Of a stretch of 64,000 nt of DNA, positions 37,140-47,325 are shown in pieces. The notes below the pieces were generated by a model that did not search any database, was not told where the DNA came from, and saw only the letters and a list, made by a program, of their open reading frames with translations. This DNA is from an uncultured Paracoccaceae bacterium (lineage in GTDB: Bacteria > Pseudomonadota > Alphaproteobacteria > Rhodobacterales > Rhodobacteraceae). The translations under genes and the position numbers were made by a program. The number at the start of each line of letters is the position of its first letter. The stretch's first letter is position 1. Location of the stretch: NCBI GenBank assembly GCA_947503925.1, contig CANNFQ010000016.1, forward strand, positions 1 through 64,000, written 5' to 3'.

Positions 37140-38438
37140 ATGTCTGATACGCATAATCGCTCTGTCGCTTTTGTCCGCACGACCGAAGCGCCATCCTTAC
37201 CACCGCCATCTAATGCGGCGGGTCCATTCAAGTGGCTGAAGGACAATCTGTTCGCGACACCAGCCAACAGTTTACTGACCATTATCGCAATACTGGTGAT
37301 TTATGCTGTCGTCACCGGCACGTTTCCCTGGATGTTCAACGGGGTTTGGAATTCATCCAGTCTTGCCGGTTGCCGCGAAGTGCTGGACGGCACCACCGGT
37401 GCCTGCTTTGCGGTATTGGTTGAACGGTGGAACCAATTGCTATTTGGTTTCCAGTACCCGACAGAACTTTACTGGCGGCCGGGACTGGCATTTGTGCTGT
37501 TGTTTGTTGCCGCAGCACCTGTTCTGTTCTTCGATCTACCGCGCAAATTGCTGATCTTTACAGCCGTCTATCCGTTTCTAGCCTTTTGGCTGATCTGGGG
37601 TGGTTCGATCACCGCACCTTTGCTTGCCATGGCCGGTGTCGCTGCGGGTTACTTTTTCTATCAGCGGTTTGTGGCGAGCAGCTTTGCGCTGGGCTTCTTC
37701 GGAGCCATCGTCGTTGCGTTGTTGGTGTGGAAAATCGGCGGCGCCATCCTGCCTGGCAGTGAGATCGCAGAAGGCGCAATGCGTTCGGTTCCAAGCCGAG
37801 ATTTGGGTGGTTTCTTGCTGAATATGATGTTCGGCGTGACCTGCGTTTCGCTGTCTTTGCCGCTTGGGATTGCTTTGGCGCTGGGCCGCCAGTCAAGCAT
37901 GCCATTGATCAAATTCATCTGCGTCATCTTCATCGAGTTCATCCGCGGCGTGCCACTGATTACGCTCTTGTTCGTCGCAAACGTGATGTTGGGTTATTTC
38001 TTTCCACCCGGGTCCGGCGTTGATTTGTTCCTGCGCGTCGTGATCATGATCACGATGTTCTCGGCGGCCTATATCGCCGAAGTGATCCGGGGCGGCTTGG
38101 CTGCATTGCCCAAGGGACAATACGAGGCGGCTGACAGCCTTGGATTGGACTACGCGCAAGCGATGCGTCTGATCATTCTGCCGCAAGCGCTCAAGATCTC
38201 GATCCCGGGTATCGTGAACGTGGCGGTGGGGCTGTTCAAGGACACCACGCTGGTGTCGGTCATTTCGATGTTCGATCTGATCGGTATGATCCGTGGCCCA
38301 ATTCTGGCATCAACCGAATGGAGCGGCGTTTATTGGGAATTGTTCGGCTTCGCCGCAGTCCTGTTCTTTGTCGTCTGCTACGGCATCTCACAATATTCAC
38401 AATGGTTGGAGCGCAGGCTCGCAACCGACCACCGATAG
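37140..38438 (+). CDS. aapM: Amino-acid ABC transporter permease AapM/BztC
   Basis: 432 aa. Long permease with several N-terminal helices, then IEFIRGVPLITLLFVANVML and the EAA loop YEAADSLGLDYAQAMRLIILPQALKI. Forms the channel with AapQ. Three nt after aapQ and 12 nt before aapP. Confidence 0.9.
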   Translation: MSDTHNRSVAFVRTTEAPSLPPPSNAAGPFKWLKDNLFATPANSLLTIIAILVIYAVVTGTFPWMFNGVWNSSSLAGCREVLDGTTGACFAVLVERWNQLLFGFQYPTELYWRPGLAFVLLFVAAAPVLFFDLPRKLLIFTAVYPFLAFWLIWGGSITAPLLAMAGVAAGYFFYQRFVASSFALGFFGAIVVALLVWKIGGAILPGSEIAEGAMRSVPSRDLGGFLLNMMFGVTCVSLSLPLGIALALGRQSSMPLIKFICVIFIEFIRGVPLITLLFVANVMLGYFFPPGSGVDLFLRVVIMITMFSAAYIAEVIRGGLAALPKGQYEAADSLGLDYAQAMRLIILPQALKISIPGIVNVAVGLFKDTTLVSVISMFDLIGMIRGPILASTEWSGVYWELFGFAAVLFFVVCYGISQYSQWLERRLATDHR

Positions 38439-38450
38439 GAGGCTGATATC

Positions 38451-39242
38451 ATGGCCGAAGCAACACTGACAAAAGCCTCTGACGCACCGATGATGCAAGT
38501 TTCGGACGAGTTGGCGATTACCATTGAGAATATGAACAAATGGTATGGGTCCTTTCATGTTCTGCGGGATATTGACCTGAGCGTTTATCGCGGCGAACGG
38601 ATCGTGATTTGTGGCCCTTCGGGGTCCGGCAAATCGACATTGATCCGCTGCATCAACGCGTTGGAAGAACACCAGCAGGGCAAGATTACTGTGGACGGCA
38701 CCGTCCTGTCGTCGGACCTGAAGAATATCGACAAGATCCGGTCGGAGGTTGGTATGTGCTTTCAGCATTTCAACCTGTTCCCGCATCTGACGATCCTTGA
38801 GAACTGCACGCTAGCCCCGATCTGGGTTCGCAAGACCCCCAAGAAGGAAGCCGAAGAGACGGCGATGCATTTCCTTGAAAAGGTGAAAATCCCAGAACAG
38901 GCCGATAAGTATCCCGGCCAGTTGTCGGGTGGTCAGCAGCAGCGTGTGGCGATTGCACGGTCGCTGTGCATGCGTCCACGCATCATGCTGTTTGACGAAC
39001 CCACATCCGCCCTTGATCCGGAGATGATCAAGGAGGTGCTGGATACGATGATCGAACTGGCCGAGGAAGGCATGACCATGCTCTGCGTGACCCACGAGAT
39101 GGGCTTTGCCCGGCAGGTTGCGAACCGAGTCATCTTTATGGATCAGGGTCAGATTGTGGAACAGAATGAACCGGAAGAGTTCTTTAACAACCCACAGTCA
39201 GACCGGACGCAATTATTCCTGAGCCAGATTTTGGGACACTGA
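38451..39242 (+). CDS. aapP: Amino-acid ABC transporter ATP-binding protein AapP/BztD
   Basis: 263 aa. Walker [11 protein letters not shown]-loop [15 protein letters not shown], signature [17 protein letters not shown], Walker [16 protein letters not shown], switch [11 protein letters not shown]. This is the polar amino-acid (GlnQ/HisP) class. Drives import through AapQM. AGGAGG precedes the start; a perfect hairpin follows the stop. Confidence 0.93.
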   Translation: MAEATLTKASDAPMMQVSDELAITIENMNKWYGSFHVLRDIDLSVYRGERIVICGPSGSGKSTLIRCINALEEHQQGKITVDGTVLSSDLKNIDKIRSEVGMCFQHFNLFPHLTILENCTLAPIWVRKTPKKEAEETAMHFLEKVKIPEQADKYPGQLSGGQQQRVAIARSLCMRPRIMLFDEPTSALDPEMIKEVLDTMIELAEEGMTMLCVTHEMGFARQVANRVIFMDQGQIVEQNEPEEFFNNPQSDRTQLFLSQILGH

Positions 39243-39249
39243 TTTTGCG

Positions 39250-39275
39250 TTGGCCCCGGATGCATCCGGGGCCAA
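39250..39275. terminator. Terminator after aapP
   Basis: TTGGCCCCGGATG and its reverse complement CATCCGGGGCCAA form a perfect 26-nt palindrome. A second small hairpin (CAAATCCT/AGGATTTG, 39302-39322) overlaps the end of the convergent sixA-like gene, giving each strand one. Confidence 0.75.
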
Positions 39276-39309
39276 ACAATTCTTGGCACAAGAATAGTGT
39301 TCAAATCCT

Positions 39310-39855
39310 CTATGAGGATTTGCTTTCCGGCTTTCTGTGAAAGTCTGGCTTCGCGACCAGGTCACGCGGTATGACAAAGTCGATCACCTGTCCTCTATGC
39401 GGTGTGATCGCGGCCCAGAGAGCCTCATCAAAATCAATGATAGTGGTGGCACAGGTCGGGTAATCGCTGAACCGGTGATGATCGGGTGCGCTTGAAACCA
39501 GCATATTTGCCAGCATCCCGATCCCCGGATTATGCCCGACGACCCCGATGGTTCGGGCCTCTTGCCGGTGGAGTTGATCGAGGATCGAGTCAGGTGCCGC
39601 ATGATACAGCATTTGCGACAGCCGCAGCGTGGGCCGTGGCGATAGCTGCGGCAGGATAAGGTCGGCTGTTTCGCGCGTCCGGGCCGCGTCAGAAGAAAGC
39701 ACAAGATCTGGGACATAGCCTTTGCTGGCCATCCATGCCCCAACCGCTTTGGCGGAGGTCTGTCCCCGTTGGTTCAGCACCCGGGCGTGATCGTCAGCAA
39801 AAGGATCGCTCCAACTGGATTTTGCGTGCCGGATCAGGATCAGGCGCAGGGTCAT
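39310..39855 (-). CDS. SixA-like histidine phosphatase
   Basis: 181 aa from the ATG at 39855. LRLILIRHAKSSWSDP carries the RHx catalytic histidine, LSSDAARTRETADLIL the second arginine, and IGVVGHNPGIGMLANML the second histidine. This is the SixA branch, which in Escherichia coli removes phosphate from histidine phosphotransfer proteins; the partner here is unknown. Overlaps the upstream 4Fe-4S protein gene by 4 nt. Confidence 0.88.
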   Translation of the reverse strand: MTLRLILIRHAKSSWSDPFADDHARVLNQRGQTSAKAVGAWMASKGYVPDLVLSSDAARTRETADLILPQLSPRPTLRLSQMLYHAAPDSILDQLHRQEARTIGVVGHNPGIGMLANMLVSSAPDHHRFSDYPTCATTIIDFDEALWAAITPHRGQVIDFVIPRDLVAKPDFHRKPESKSS

Positions 39856-40499
39856 AAGAAGGCCTCCATGTGAAATGCCGCCTGGGCGGGCAGCCGTTTG
39901 CCTTGACCGACCGGGCAGGCACGGCGTGCGGCGCATCCCTTTGTCATGCAATCCTGTCCCGCCGCGTTACGCAAGTGGGATTTGCAGGCGTCTACATCAT
40001 ATCCTTGTGCGAATGCGTCCACCGGGCAGGCGGCCTTGCATGGTTGATCCGCACAGATATCGCATGGCCGCTGACTGGGTGTTGCGTTCATTTCCCATGG
40101 TAGCAGCAACGCCCCCCGGTAGGATGCGAAGAGCCCAGCCTGATCATGGACCAGAAACCCGATGGGTGATGCCCAGGACCGCCCGGTGCGCAGCGCCCAT
40201 GTGTAGAACGGTTGATAGGGTGGCCCATCGGATGGGTAGAGCGCGATGCCTCCGCGCTGCCGCGCAATCGGATCGAGCACCGATTTTGACCATCGGTCCA
40301 GCGGGTCGGGCTGCCCGTCCTGATAGATTGGGCTTTGTGTGAATTTGTTCCAGAAACCTGGTTCATCAGGCCCGACCAGCAACAGCGTGCGCATATCGCG
40401 GGGCAATCCTTCCTCAGGTGTTGCCGCGAAACAGCCCATATCGCGCAAGCCGGTGGCGGCCAGCTCATCGCATAGCGCTTGCGACTGGGACTTGGTCAC
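39852..40499 (-). CDS. 4Fe-4S ferredoxin-type protein
   Basis: 215 aa. The C-terminal third holds two cysteine groups: CDICADQPCKAACP, then CMTKGCAARRACP, enough for one or two [4Fe-4S] clusters. The N-terminal two thirds (LRDMGCFAATPEEGLP, RTLLLVGPDEPGFW, DPLDRWSK) resemble the conserved QueG-like ferredoxins of Rhodobacterales without the cobalamin part. The redox partner is unknown. Translationally coupled to the SixA-like gene. Confidence 0.75.
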   Translation of the reverse strand: MTKSQSQALCDELAATGLRDMGCFAATPEEGLPRDMRTLLLVGPDEPGFWNKFTQSPIYQDGQPDPLDRWSKSVLDPIARQRGGIALYPSDGPPYQPFYTWALRTGRSWASPIGFLVHDQAGLFASYRGALLLPWEMNATPSQRPCDICADQPCKAACPVDAFAQGYDVDACKSHLRNAAGQDCMTKGCAARRACPVGQGKRLPAQAAFHMEAFL

Positions 40500-40502
40500 G
40501 CC

Positions 40503-41000
40503 CTAACCGCGTGACCACCGGCGGGGAATGCGCGGGTCGGGGCTGTCTGAGGTGAAGGTCACTGTGTTGCCATCACAAATATAGCTGCCGCTGCCGCCGC
40601 CAAACATGCCGGTGTCGGAGGTGAAGGGGATTGTCATGGCTTGGCCCAGAACATTCGCCGACCCAACCAGATCATAGCTGGCCGTCGTGACCGACCAGTT
40701 GCCGCCTTCCCCCATAAAGGGGCCCCCGCTGGTGCCGCGCACACTGACATCCATTGCGGGCACGTCGGGCACAACGACATTCAGGATCAGATCATTGATC
40801 ACCATATTGATCATGCTATCGGGCGTGATCGTCATGGTGACATTACCCCCAACCGGCGTTGCGCTGCCGTTCATTTGCCCGCCCATGATCTGGGCCAGAT
40901 CATTCAGGTCAGCCTGCCATGTGCCAATCAGGCAATCGTCCACGGCAAAGGCGGTGCTGGCCGACATAATGGCGGCGAAAGAGAGGGGGAGAATGCGCAT
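40503..41000 (-). CDS. Secreted protein of unknown function
   Basis: 165 aa from the ATG at 41000. Signal peptide at 1-20 (RILPLSFAAIMSASTAFA). The mature part begins DDCLIGTWQADLNDLAQIMGG, and the GTW start plus alternating beta pattern (NVTMTITPDSMINMVIND, GSGSYICDGNTVTFTSD) suggests a lipocalin-like barrel. Two cysteines may pair. No family name can be given. Ends 3 nt before the start of the ferredoxin gene. Confidence 0.6.
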   Translation of the reverse strand: MRILPLSFAAIMSASTAFAVDDCLIGTWQADLNDLAQIMGGQMNGSATPVGGNVTMTITPDSMINMVINDLILNVVVPDVPAMDVSVRGTSGGPFMGEGGNWSVTTASYDLVGSANVLGQAMTIPFTSDTGMFGGGSGSYICDGNTVTFTSDSPDPRIPRRWSRG

Positions 41001-41066
41001 CTTGATATCCTTCAGGTCAATAATGCCCGAACGATAGCACGACAAAACGTAGTTGCTAGCGTACTC

Positions 41067-41939
41067 TTATCGTGGTTCGCGGATCAGCGACCCTGCGCCG
41101 TGATCGGTGAAGAGTTCTAGCAGACAGGCATTGGGTGCCCGACCGTCGAGGATCACCACTGCCCTCACGCCTTGTTCCATGGCCGCTAGTGCGGTTTCTG
41201 TCTTGGGGATCATGCCGCCTGCGATGGTCCCGTCCTTGATCAGCTCGGGGATTTGAGTAGGTGGAATTTCAGTCAGGACTTCCCCATTCTTGTCCTTGAC
41301 CCCAGCCACATCCGTCAACAACAGCAGCCGATCGGCCTGCAACGCGCTGGCGATGGCCCCCGCAGCCGTGTCACCATTGATGTTATATGTTTCCCCATTC
41401 CGCCCCATGCCTAGCGGCGCGATCACCGGTATTGCACGGGCATTATGCAAGTCGCGCAGAATGGACGGGTCCACATCGACGGGTGTTCCCACGAAACCAA
41501 GCGCTGCATCCGTCTGGTCGCAGACCATCAGATTGGCGTCTTTACCTGAGAGGCCCACCGCCTTGCCCCCTTCGGCGCTGATCGCCTGCACCAGCCGGTT
41601 ATTCACCTTGCCCGACAGGACCATTTCAACCACATCCATGGTCGCCTGATCGGTCACCCGCTTACCGTTCACAAATTCGGATTTGATGTCGAGCCGCGCC
41701 AGCATGTCGTTGATCATCGGCCCACCGCCATGCACCACAACCGGGTTCAGCCCGACCTGCTGCATCAGCACCACGTCGCGGGCAAAGCTGGCCATGGCAT
41801 CATCGCTGCCCATCGCATGCCCGCCCAGTTTGATCACGACTGTCGCCCCAGCATAGCGCTGCATATAGGGCAGGGCCTGTGACAGGGTGGCGGCAGTGGC
41901 GATCCAGTCGCGGTTCATGTCATTGGTCCTTGTCTTCAT
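41067..41939 (-). CDS. argB: Acetylglutamate kinase
   Basis: 290 aa. [27 protein letters not shown], then [18 protein letters not shown] and [27 protein letters not shown]. Phosphorylates N-acetylglutamate in arginine synthesis. An N-terminal helix ([19 protein letters not shown]) is typical of the hexameric, arginine-inhibited form. Overlaps engB by 4 nt. An internal start at the second Met (residue 8) is possible. Confidence 0.95.
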   Translation of the reverse strand: MKTRTNDMNRDWIATAATLSQALPYMQRYAGATVVIKLGGHAMGSDDAMASFARDVVLMQQVGLNPVVVHGGGPMINDMLARLDIKSEFVNGKRVTDQATMDVVEMVLSGKVNNRLVQAISAEGGKAVGLSGKDANLMVCDQTDAALGFVGTPVDVDPSILRDLHNARAIPVIAPLGMGRNGETYNINGDTAAGAIASALQADRLLLLTDVAGVKDKNGEVLTEIPPTQIPELIKDGTIAGGMIPKTETALAAMEQGVRAVVILDGRAPNACLLELFTDHGAGSLIREPR

Positions 41940-42583
41940 GCGATGTCTGCGATGATCGCCCGCAATGTTTTGATCCCGTCGCCCTTCTCAGAAGATGACA
42001 GGATCAGTTCGGGAAAAGCGGCAGGGTGTTTGGCGAGCGCTGCCCGCGTTTTGGCCAGGCTATCATCCAGCGCCTTGCCTTTGAGTTTGTCGATCTTGGT
42101 CATGACCACCTGAAATGTCACGGCGGCGCTATCGAGCAGGGACATGATTTCTTCGTCCACTGCTTTGGCCCCGTGCCGTGCGTCGATCAGCACAAAGACC
42201 CGGCGTAGCGTTTGCCGCCCTTGCAGATATTGTTTCAGCAGCCGCTGCCATTTTTCAACGACCGCCACCGGCGCATTGGCGTAGCCATAGCCGGGCAGGT
42301 CAACGACATAGATATCGCCAGCGGTAAAAAAGTTGATTTCCTGCGTCCGTCCGGGTGTGTTTGATGCCCGTGCCAACCCCTTGCGCCCGGTCAGGGCGTT
42401 GATCAGGGATGATTTGCCCACGTTTGACCGCCCGGCAAAGCAGATTTCGACCCGGTCGGCAGGGGGCAGCCCGTCCATGGCGACGACACCTTTTAGGAAT
42501 TCGGTTTCGCCTGCGAATAGCAACCGGCCCTTTTCGAGGGTGGCATCATCGGGCGTTTCCGCCTCGGGAAAGCGCATTTCCAT
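41936..42583 (-). CDS. engB: Ribosome-biogenesis GTP-binding protein EngB/YsxC
   Basis: 215 aa. G1 [19 protein letters not shown]2/T loop [12 protein letters not shown]3 DLPGYGYA, G4 TKIDKLKG. Essential GTPase for 50S assembly in bacteria. Lies in the run yidC - MOSC - engB - argB, a conserved neighbourhood in Rhodobacterales. Confidence 0.95.
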   Translation of the reverse strand: MEMRFPEAETPDDATLEKGRLLFAGETEFLKGVVAMDGLPPADRVEICFAGRSNVGKSSLINALTGRKGLARASNTPGRTQEINFFTAGDIYVVDLPGYGYANAPVAVVEKWQRLLKQYLQGRQTLRRVFVLIDARHGAKAVDEEIMSLLDSAAVTFQVVMTKIDKLKGKALDDSLAKTRAALAKHPAAFPELILSSSEKGDGIKTLRAIIADIA

Positions 42584-42584
42584 C

Positions 42585-43340
42585 TTAGCCCACCTTGACC
42601 TTGTCGTTCAGCCCGATCTTGCCACCTTGCAAGACCGTCGCATAGACGCCGAAATTCTGGTGCCCCCAGCCGTCGCGCAGCACGCCAAGCGTGTCGGTGT
42701 CCCGCAGCCCGGTTTTGGGGCTGGCTTTTGTATGCGCGCAGCGCACGATTGGGTCATGGACATGCAATACGGCCTCGCCGATCTGCACCTCCTTGCCGAG
42801 CCATTCGTTTTCTTCCCATGGCGCCGCCCCATCCAGCCAGATGTTGCCCCGCCAGCGTTCGACTTCCAATGGCCGCCCAAGACGGCCCTGTACCGCCTTG
42901 TGGCTGGCATGAGTCATGATCGAGATGGACGGGTAGGGGCTGTCGGTCATGCCCCTGTCGGGTGCCGCGACAACGCCGCTGGGCTGAAAGCTGCCATCGG
43001 CGGTCAGTGGGCTGACCCAAGCCAGAAACCGCGACACGTCATGGGGTTCATCGGGATTGAACTGCAATGTGCCCAGATCCTGATGGGTCAGTGTCAGCAT
43101 TTGGGTGGCTTCATCCAGCTTCGCCCAGATACCAGCCACCCTCGGGGTCGTGACCCCGATCACGAAGTTCCGGCAAGATACCCATTCTGGGTTGTCTGCA
43201 TCGAACTTTGTCTTTTGATGCGTGACCGCCCAATGCCTGTCCCATGGCATTGTCTTGCCTTCTGCCAGCGTCACGTTTTCCAGCGCTTCGCGCCCATGGC
43301 TTTTGATCGGGTGCCGCCACAACGCGGCGACGCTGATCAT
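42585..43340 (-). CDS. MOSC-domain protein
   Basis: 251 aa. N-terminal MOSC_N-like part (VAALWRHPIKSHGREALENVTLAEGKTMPWDRHWAVT) and a MOSC core with FGVYATVLQGGKIGLNDKVKV at the end. MOSC proteins carry sulfur or molybdenum cofactor chemistry; this clade lies next to yidC/engB in Rhodobacterales and its substrate is not known. A cysteine in IVRCAHTKASPKTG could be the sulfur carrier. Starts directly after yidC with no gap. Confidence 0.85.
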   Translation of the reverse strand: MISVAALWRHPIKSHGREALENVTLAEGKTMPWDRHWAVTHQKTKFDADNPEWVSCRNFVIGVTTPRVAGIWAKLDEATQMLTLTHQDLGTLQFNPDEPHDVSRFLAWVSPLTADGSFQPSGVVAAPDRGMTDSPYPSISIMTHASHKAVQGRLGRPLEVERWRGNIWLDGAAPWEENEWLGKEVQIGEAVLHVHDPIVRCAHTKASPKTGLRDTDTLGVLRDGWGHQNFGVYATVLQGGKIGLNDKVKVG

Positions 43341-45161
43341 CTATTTGCCCTCGGTCTTGTCCAGATCCACGGGTTTTTTCCGCTTGATGCTGGTTTTGAT
43401 ATTGCCGAACACATCGGGCTTTGCCCCATGGCTGCGCATGATGGCGTATTGCTGTGTGAAGGTGATCACGTTGTTTGCAATCCAGTACAGCACCAGGCCA
43501 GAGGCGAAAGAGCCCAGCATGAACATGAACACCCAAGGCATCCACGCAAAGATCATCTGCTGGGTCGGGTCTGTCGGGGCTGGGTTCAGTTTTTGTTGCA
43601 GCCACATCGACACACCCAACAGGATGGGCAGGATACCGATGCCGATCAGCGCCAAAAGCGTGCCGGGTTCGGGTGCCGCAAATGGCAGCAACCCAAAGAG
43701 GTTCAGGATGGAGGACGGGTCAGGCGCGCTAAGGTCCTTGATCCAGCCGATCCACGGCGCGTGGCGCAATTCGATGGTGACAAAGATCACCTTGTAAAGC
43801 GAAAAGAAGATCGGGATTTGCAGAAGGATCGGCAAACAACCCGCGGCCGGATTTACCTTGTTATCCTTGTAAAGCTTCATCATTCCTTGCTGCATCGCCT
43901 GCCGGTCATCGCCCGCCTTTTCCTTGAGCGCTTCCATTTCCGGCTGCAATTCCTTCATCCGCGCCATGGAGACGTAGGATTTGTAGGCCAGTGGCAGCAC
44001 GATGATTTTCAGGATCACGGTCAGGGCCAGGATCGACCAGCCCATATTGCCGATATAGATGTTGAGCGTGTGCAACAGCCAGAAGATCGGCTTGGTCAGG
44101 AAAAAGAACCAGCCCCAATCGATACTATCAAGGAACCCGGCGACGCCTTCGTCACGTTCGTAATGGCGGATCGCCTCCCACTCCTTGGCCCCGGCAAAGA
44201 AACGGGTTGTCACGGTTGCTGTGGCCCCGGCTGCGATGGTTTCGGGCGGCATCACCGCCTCGGCCTGATAAAGGTTGCGGCTGTCGAAATATTTGGAGGT
44301 CGAGCGAAACGGGCTGGCCTGATCAGGGATCAGTGTGGTCATCCAATAATGGTCGGTATAACCGATCCAGCCGGATGTGCCGACATCGATCCGTTCCGCT
44401 TGGGTCCGTTCGCGGGGGTCCACCTCGTAATCGACGATGTCATCATAGTCGGTTTCCTGCAATTCCCCATCGCTCATCCGCACGAGGCCCTCATGCAGGA
44501 TGAAGAAGTTTTTCAGATCTGTCGGTTCCCCATGCCGCCGGATCAGGCCGTATGGCCGCGCCTCGACCGCCGCGTCGCTGGCGTTTTCGACGCTTTGCGC
44601 GACGCTGAACATGAAATCATTGTCAACAGAGACTTCAGTGCGGAAAATCTGGCCTGCGCCATTGTCCCAGACCAGCGTCACAGGGCTGTCTGTGGTTAAT
44701 GTTTCGCCGCTTTCGATGGACCAGAGCGTATCGGGGCCGGGGACGGCGGCGGCATCGATGCCGTCGGTTGCGGTCCAACCGAACGAGGTGAAATAAGCAC
44801 CGGGTTCACCAACCGGCCGCAAGAGCCGCACGGTTTCGGCCCCTTCATCCAGCGTTTCGCGGTAGTTGGTCAGCGACAGATCATCGATCCGCCCGCCTAG
44901 AAGCGACAATGAACCGCGCAGCACATCGGTTTCGATGGCGATCCGCGGTGCCTCTGACACCGGCTCTACCGCCTCTGTCGGGGTTGTTGCGTCTGTGGTC
45001 ACCGGATCAGCGGCAGGCAATGTGCCTTGCTCGGCTGCTTGCGTGGTTTGGGTCGCCGGATCGACGGGCACCTCTTCTGGTGGGAACAGCATCGTCCATG
45101 TCATGATGACAGCAAAGCTGAGCACTGTCGCCAGGATCAGGTTCTTGTTCTGGTCGTCCAT
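43341..45161 (-). CDS. yidC: Membrane protein insertase YidC
   Basis: 606 aa from the ATG at 45161. N-terminal helix MDDQNKNLILATVLSFAVIM, a large periplasmic P1 domain at about 60-340, then the conserved insertase core with PLAYKSYVSMARMKELQPEM, AAGCLPILLQIPIFFSLYKVI and FMLGSFASGLVLYWIANNVITF. Inserts inner-membrane proteins with or without SecYEG. In many bacteria it follows yidD directly; here ttcA and two plus-strand genes separate them. Confidence 0.96.
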   Translation of the reverse strand: MDDQNKNLILATVLSFAVIMTWTMLFPPEEVPVDPATQTTQAAEQGTLPAADPVTTDATTPTEAVEPVSEAPRIAIETDVLRGSLSLLGGRIDDLSLTNYRETLDEGAETVRLLRPVGEPGAYFTSFGWTATDGIDAAAVPGPDTLWSIESGETLTTDSPVTLVWDNGAGQIFRTEVSVDNDFMFSVAQSVENASDAAVEARPYGLIRRHGEPTDLKNFFILHEGLVRMSDGELQETDYDDIVDYEVDPRERTQAERIDVGTSGWIGYTDHYWMTTLIPDQASPFRSTSKYFDSRNLYQAEAVMPPETIAAGATATVTTRFFAGAKEWEAIRHYERDEGVAGFLDSIDWGWFFFLTKPIFWLLHTLNIYIGNMGWSILALTVILKIIVLPLAYKSYVSMARMKELQPEMEALKEKAGDDRQAMQQGMMKLYKDNKVNPAAGCLPILLQIPIFFSLYKVIFVTIELRHAPWIGWIKDLSAPDPSSILNLFGLLPFAAPEPGTLLALIGIGILPILLGVSMWLQQKLNPAPTDPTQQMIFAWMPWVFMFMLGSFASGLVLYWIANNVITFTQQYAIMRSHGAKPDVFGNIKTSIKRKKPVDLDKTEGK

Positions 45162-45280
45162 GTAAAACCGCCCATTTCCACACAAAAAAGTTAGAGGCCG
45201 TTCAACCTGTCAGGGGGCAAAAGGTCAAGCGGTTTTGCCTTATATAACGCCAATTGGAGCGGTTGCGACCCAATGGTTGA

Positions 45281-46123
45281 TCAATTCTGGTCCGGATCAC
45301 CCGCATCGGTGCTGAGCCCTGTGAAATCAAAGAGTTTCGGGTCCAGCAAATGCGATGGCCTTGCGTTCATCAAGGCGCGGAACATGACCTGCCTGCGCCC
45401 GGGGCTGTTCTTTTCCCAGCCATCAAGGATTTGTTTGACTTGCTGGCGCTGCAACCCGTCCTGCGACCCGCATAAGTCGCAGGGAATGATTGGATAGTTC
45501 ATCGCGGCGGCGAATTTCTCGCAATCGGCCTCTGCCACATGGGCAAGCGGTCGGTAGAGGAATAAATCGCCTTCCTCATTGACCAGCTTGGGCGGCATCG
45601 TCGCCAGTCGCCCGCCATGGAACAGGTTCATGAAAAACGTTTCCAGAATATCATCCCGGTGATGGCCCAGTACAACGGCGGTGCATCCTTCCTCACGGGC
45701 GATCCGGTAGAGATTGCCACGGCGCAGCCGCGAGCATAGCGCGCAGAAGGTCCGGCCTTCGGGCACCTTGTCCATGACAATGGAATAAGTGTCCTGATAT
45801 TCGATCCGGTGCGGCACGCCCATTCGTTCCAGAAATTCAGGCAGGACGGTCGCCGGGAACCCTGGTTGCCCCTGATCCAGATTGCAGGCGACAAGTTCAA
45901 CCGGCAGCAGCCCCCGCCATTTGAGTTCATAGAGCACAGCCAGCAGCGTGTAGCTGTCCTTGCCTCCTGACAGGCAGACCAGCCATTTGCCCCCGGGGGC
46001 GATCATTCCATATTGGTCAATCGCCTCGCGGGCGTTGCGCACGATGCGTTTACGCAGCTTCTTGAATTCGGTGCTAGAAGGTGCGCCGTGGAAGAGCGGG
46101 TGGATTTCGGTTTCGTCAAGCAT
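45281..46123 (-). CDS. ttcA: tRNA 2-thiocytidine synthetase TtcA
   Basis: 280 aa from the ATG at 46123. PP-loop [11 protein letters not shown] binds ATP; two CxxC pairs, CALC after EGRTF and CDLC after PIIP, hold the [4Fe-4S] cluster. Makes s2C32 in tRNAs, including tRNA-Arg. Divergent from the DUF1353 gene and 119 nt upstream of yidC. Confidence 0.92.
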   Translation of the reverse strand: MLDETEIHPLFHGAPSSTEFKKLRKRIVRNAREAIDQYGMIAPGGKWLVCLSGGKDSYTLLAVLYELKWRGLLPVELVACNLDQGQPGFPATVLPEFLERMGVPHRIEYQDTYSIVMDKVPEGRTFCALCSRLRRGNLYRIAREEGCTAVVLGHHRDDILETFFMNLFHGGRLATMPPKLVNEEGDLFLYRPLAHVAEADCEKFAAAMNYPIIPCDLCGSQDGLQRQQVKQILDGWEKNSPGRRQVMFRALMNARPSHLLDPKLFDFTGLSTDAGDPDQN

Positions 46124-46169
46124 GCCCCATGCCCTAACGTGCCACGCCGGATGCGCCAAGAGGTAAGTG

Positions 46170-46763
46170 ATGCAGAGTTTTGAATGCCCCTATCATGCCG
46201 GTAACCCCTATCCCGTTCCGGGTACGGATGTTGCCAAGGTCACGTTCGATGGCAGCCTTGTGCTGTTTCGTCCCCGCGAAGGGATCATCGCAAGCGATGG
46301 CACCAACCCCCGCAAAGGCGAGGATCTGTATCTAACCGGGGCAGCACTCACGGCGACTTGGACTGATCCCAGTGGTGCATCCCACGAAGTTTGCGCCCCG
46401 CCCGGGTTTCTGACCGACCTGACCAGCGTGCCGCCTGTCTTTCGTCTGCTGATCAGTCGTGCTGGCCCGTGGCTGGAGGCGGCGGTGTTGCACGACTATC
46501 TTTATGTCGCCTGGCAAAGCGTGCCGCACCGTGCCGCCCTGCGTGCCGATCGCCTGTTTGCGGATCGCGTCATGTTTGCCGCGATGCAGGTGAAGGGGGT
46601 GAGCCGGTGGCGCCGCTGGGTCATTTATGCTGCTGTCAGATTAGGCGGTGCGCGCAGTTATCGGATGAAAAGTGCGTTTCGCTTTGGCGATGCCACTGAT
46701 CCCCGCCTGATCCATTTGGCGGCCGTCCCTGATCTGGTCACGGTGGATGATCGTATTACCTGA
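46170..46763 (+). CDS. DUF1353 protein
   Basis: 197 aa. Shows [32 protein letters not shown] and [16 protein letters not shown], the DUF1353 pattern also found in phage and prophage proteins; the conserved H-D pairs hint at a metal site. An adjacent GTG at 46167 would add one residue. AGAGGTAAG precedes. Role unknown; no other phage-like gene is next to it. Confidence 0.75.
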   Translation: MQSFECPYHAGNPYPVPGTDVAKVTFDGSLVLFRPREGIIASDGTNPRKGEDLYLTGAALTATWTDPSGASHEVCAPPGFLTDLTSVPPVFRLLISRAGPWLEAAVLHDYLYVAWQSVPHRAALRADRLFADRVMFAAMQVKGVSRWRRWVIYAAVRLGGARSYRMKSAFRFGDATDPRLIHLAAVPDLVTVDDRIT

Positions 46764-46786
46764 GGTCCAGTATAAAGGATCTTGCG

Positions 46787-47323
46787 ATGCGTCATCTTGC
46801 CATTCTTGCTTTTGTCATTCTGGCCGCCTGTACCGGCAAACCGTCTTTTGACGATCCGTCATTGAGTGATCGCAAGCTGAACCTTGAAGAATTCTTTGAT
46901 GGTGAACTGGTGGCTTACGGCCAGTTTCAGGATGTGCTGGGCACTGTGCGCCGCAGTTTCGTTGTGACCATTGACGGGGACTGGAATGGGGACCGGCTGC
47001 GGCTGGTCGAGGATTTTGTGTATGAAGACGGATCAACCGAGCAGCGGATATGGACCCTGACAAAAACCGGACCGGATAGCTGGACGGGAACGGCGCCGGG
47101 CGTCATTGGGGCTGCGACGGGGATTGAGCAGGACAACAGGTTCAACTGGAAGTACGAGATTGATTTGCCTGTTCCAGCGGCGGATGGAACGAATGAAACC
47201 CTGCGTGTGACCTTCGATGACTGGATGTGGCTGCTCTCCGAGGATCGGTTGCTCAATCTGGCTTATGTCAAACGCTATGGGCTCGACATTGGCGTTGTGA
47301 CGATATCATTTGAGAAGCGGTGA
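46787..47323 (+). CDS. DUF3833 lipoprotein
   Basis: 178 aa. Signal peptide with lipobox LAAC, so Cys15 would be lipidated. Then LNLEEFFDGELVAYGQFQD, RLRLVEDFVYEDGSTEQRIWTL and FDDWMWLLSEDRLLN, a DUF3833 pattern that looks like an outer-membrane-associated beta barrel of lipocalin type. In some bacteria DUF3833 lies near fatty-acid genes; here it is 23 nt after the DUF1353 gene. Confidence 0.8.
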   Translation: MRHLAILAFVILAACTGKPSFDDPSLSDRKLNLEEFFDGELVAYGQFQDVLGTVRRSFVVTIDGDWNGDRLRLVEDFVYEDGSTEQRIWTLTKTGPDSWTGTAPGVIGAATGIEQDNRFNWKYEIDLPVPAADGTNETLRVTFDDWMWLLSEDRLLNLAYVKRYGLDIGVVTISFEKR

Positions 47324-47325
47324 AA

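Noticed and set aside
42333..44699. A 788-codon plus-strand open frame.
   Set aside because: It lies antisense to engB, the MOSC gene and yidC, all well recognised, and its His/Arg/Pro-rich translation is typical of an antisense shadow in GC-rich DNA.
46170..46763. Prophage remnant signalled by the DUF1353 gene.
   Set aside because: DUF1353 occurs in phages, but no integrase, structural or lysis gene lies nearby and the gene has host-like composition.
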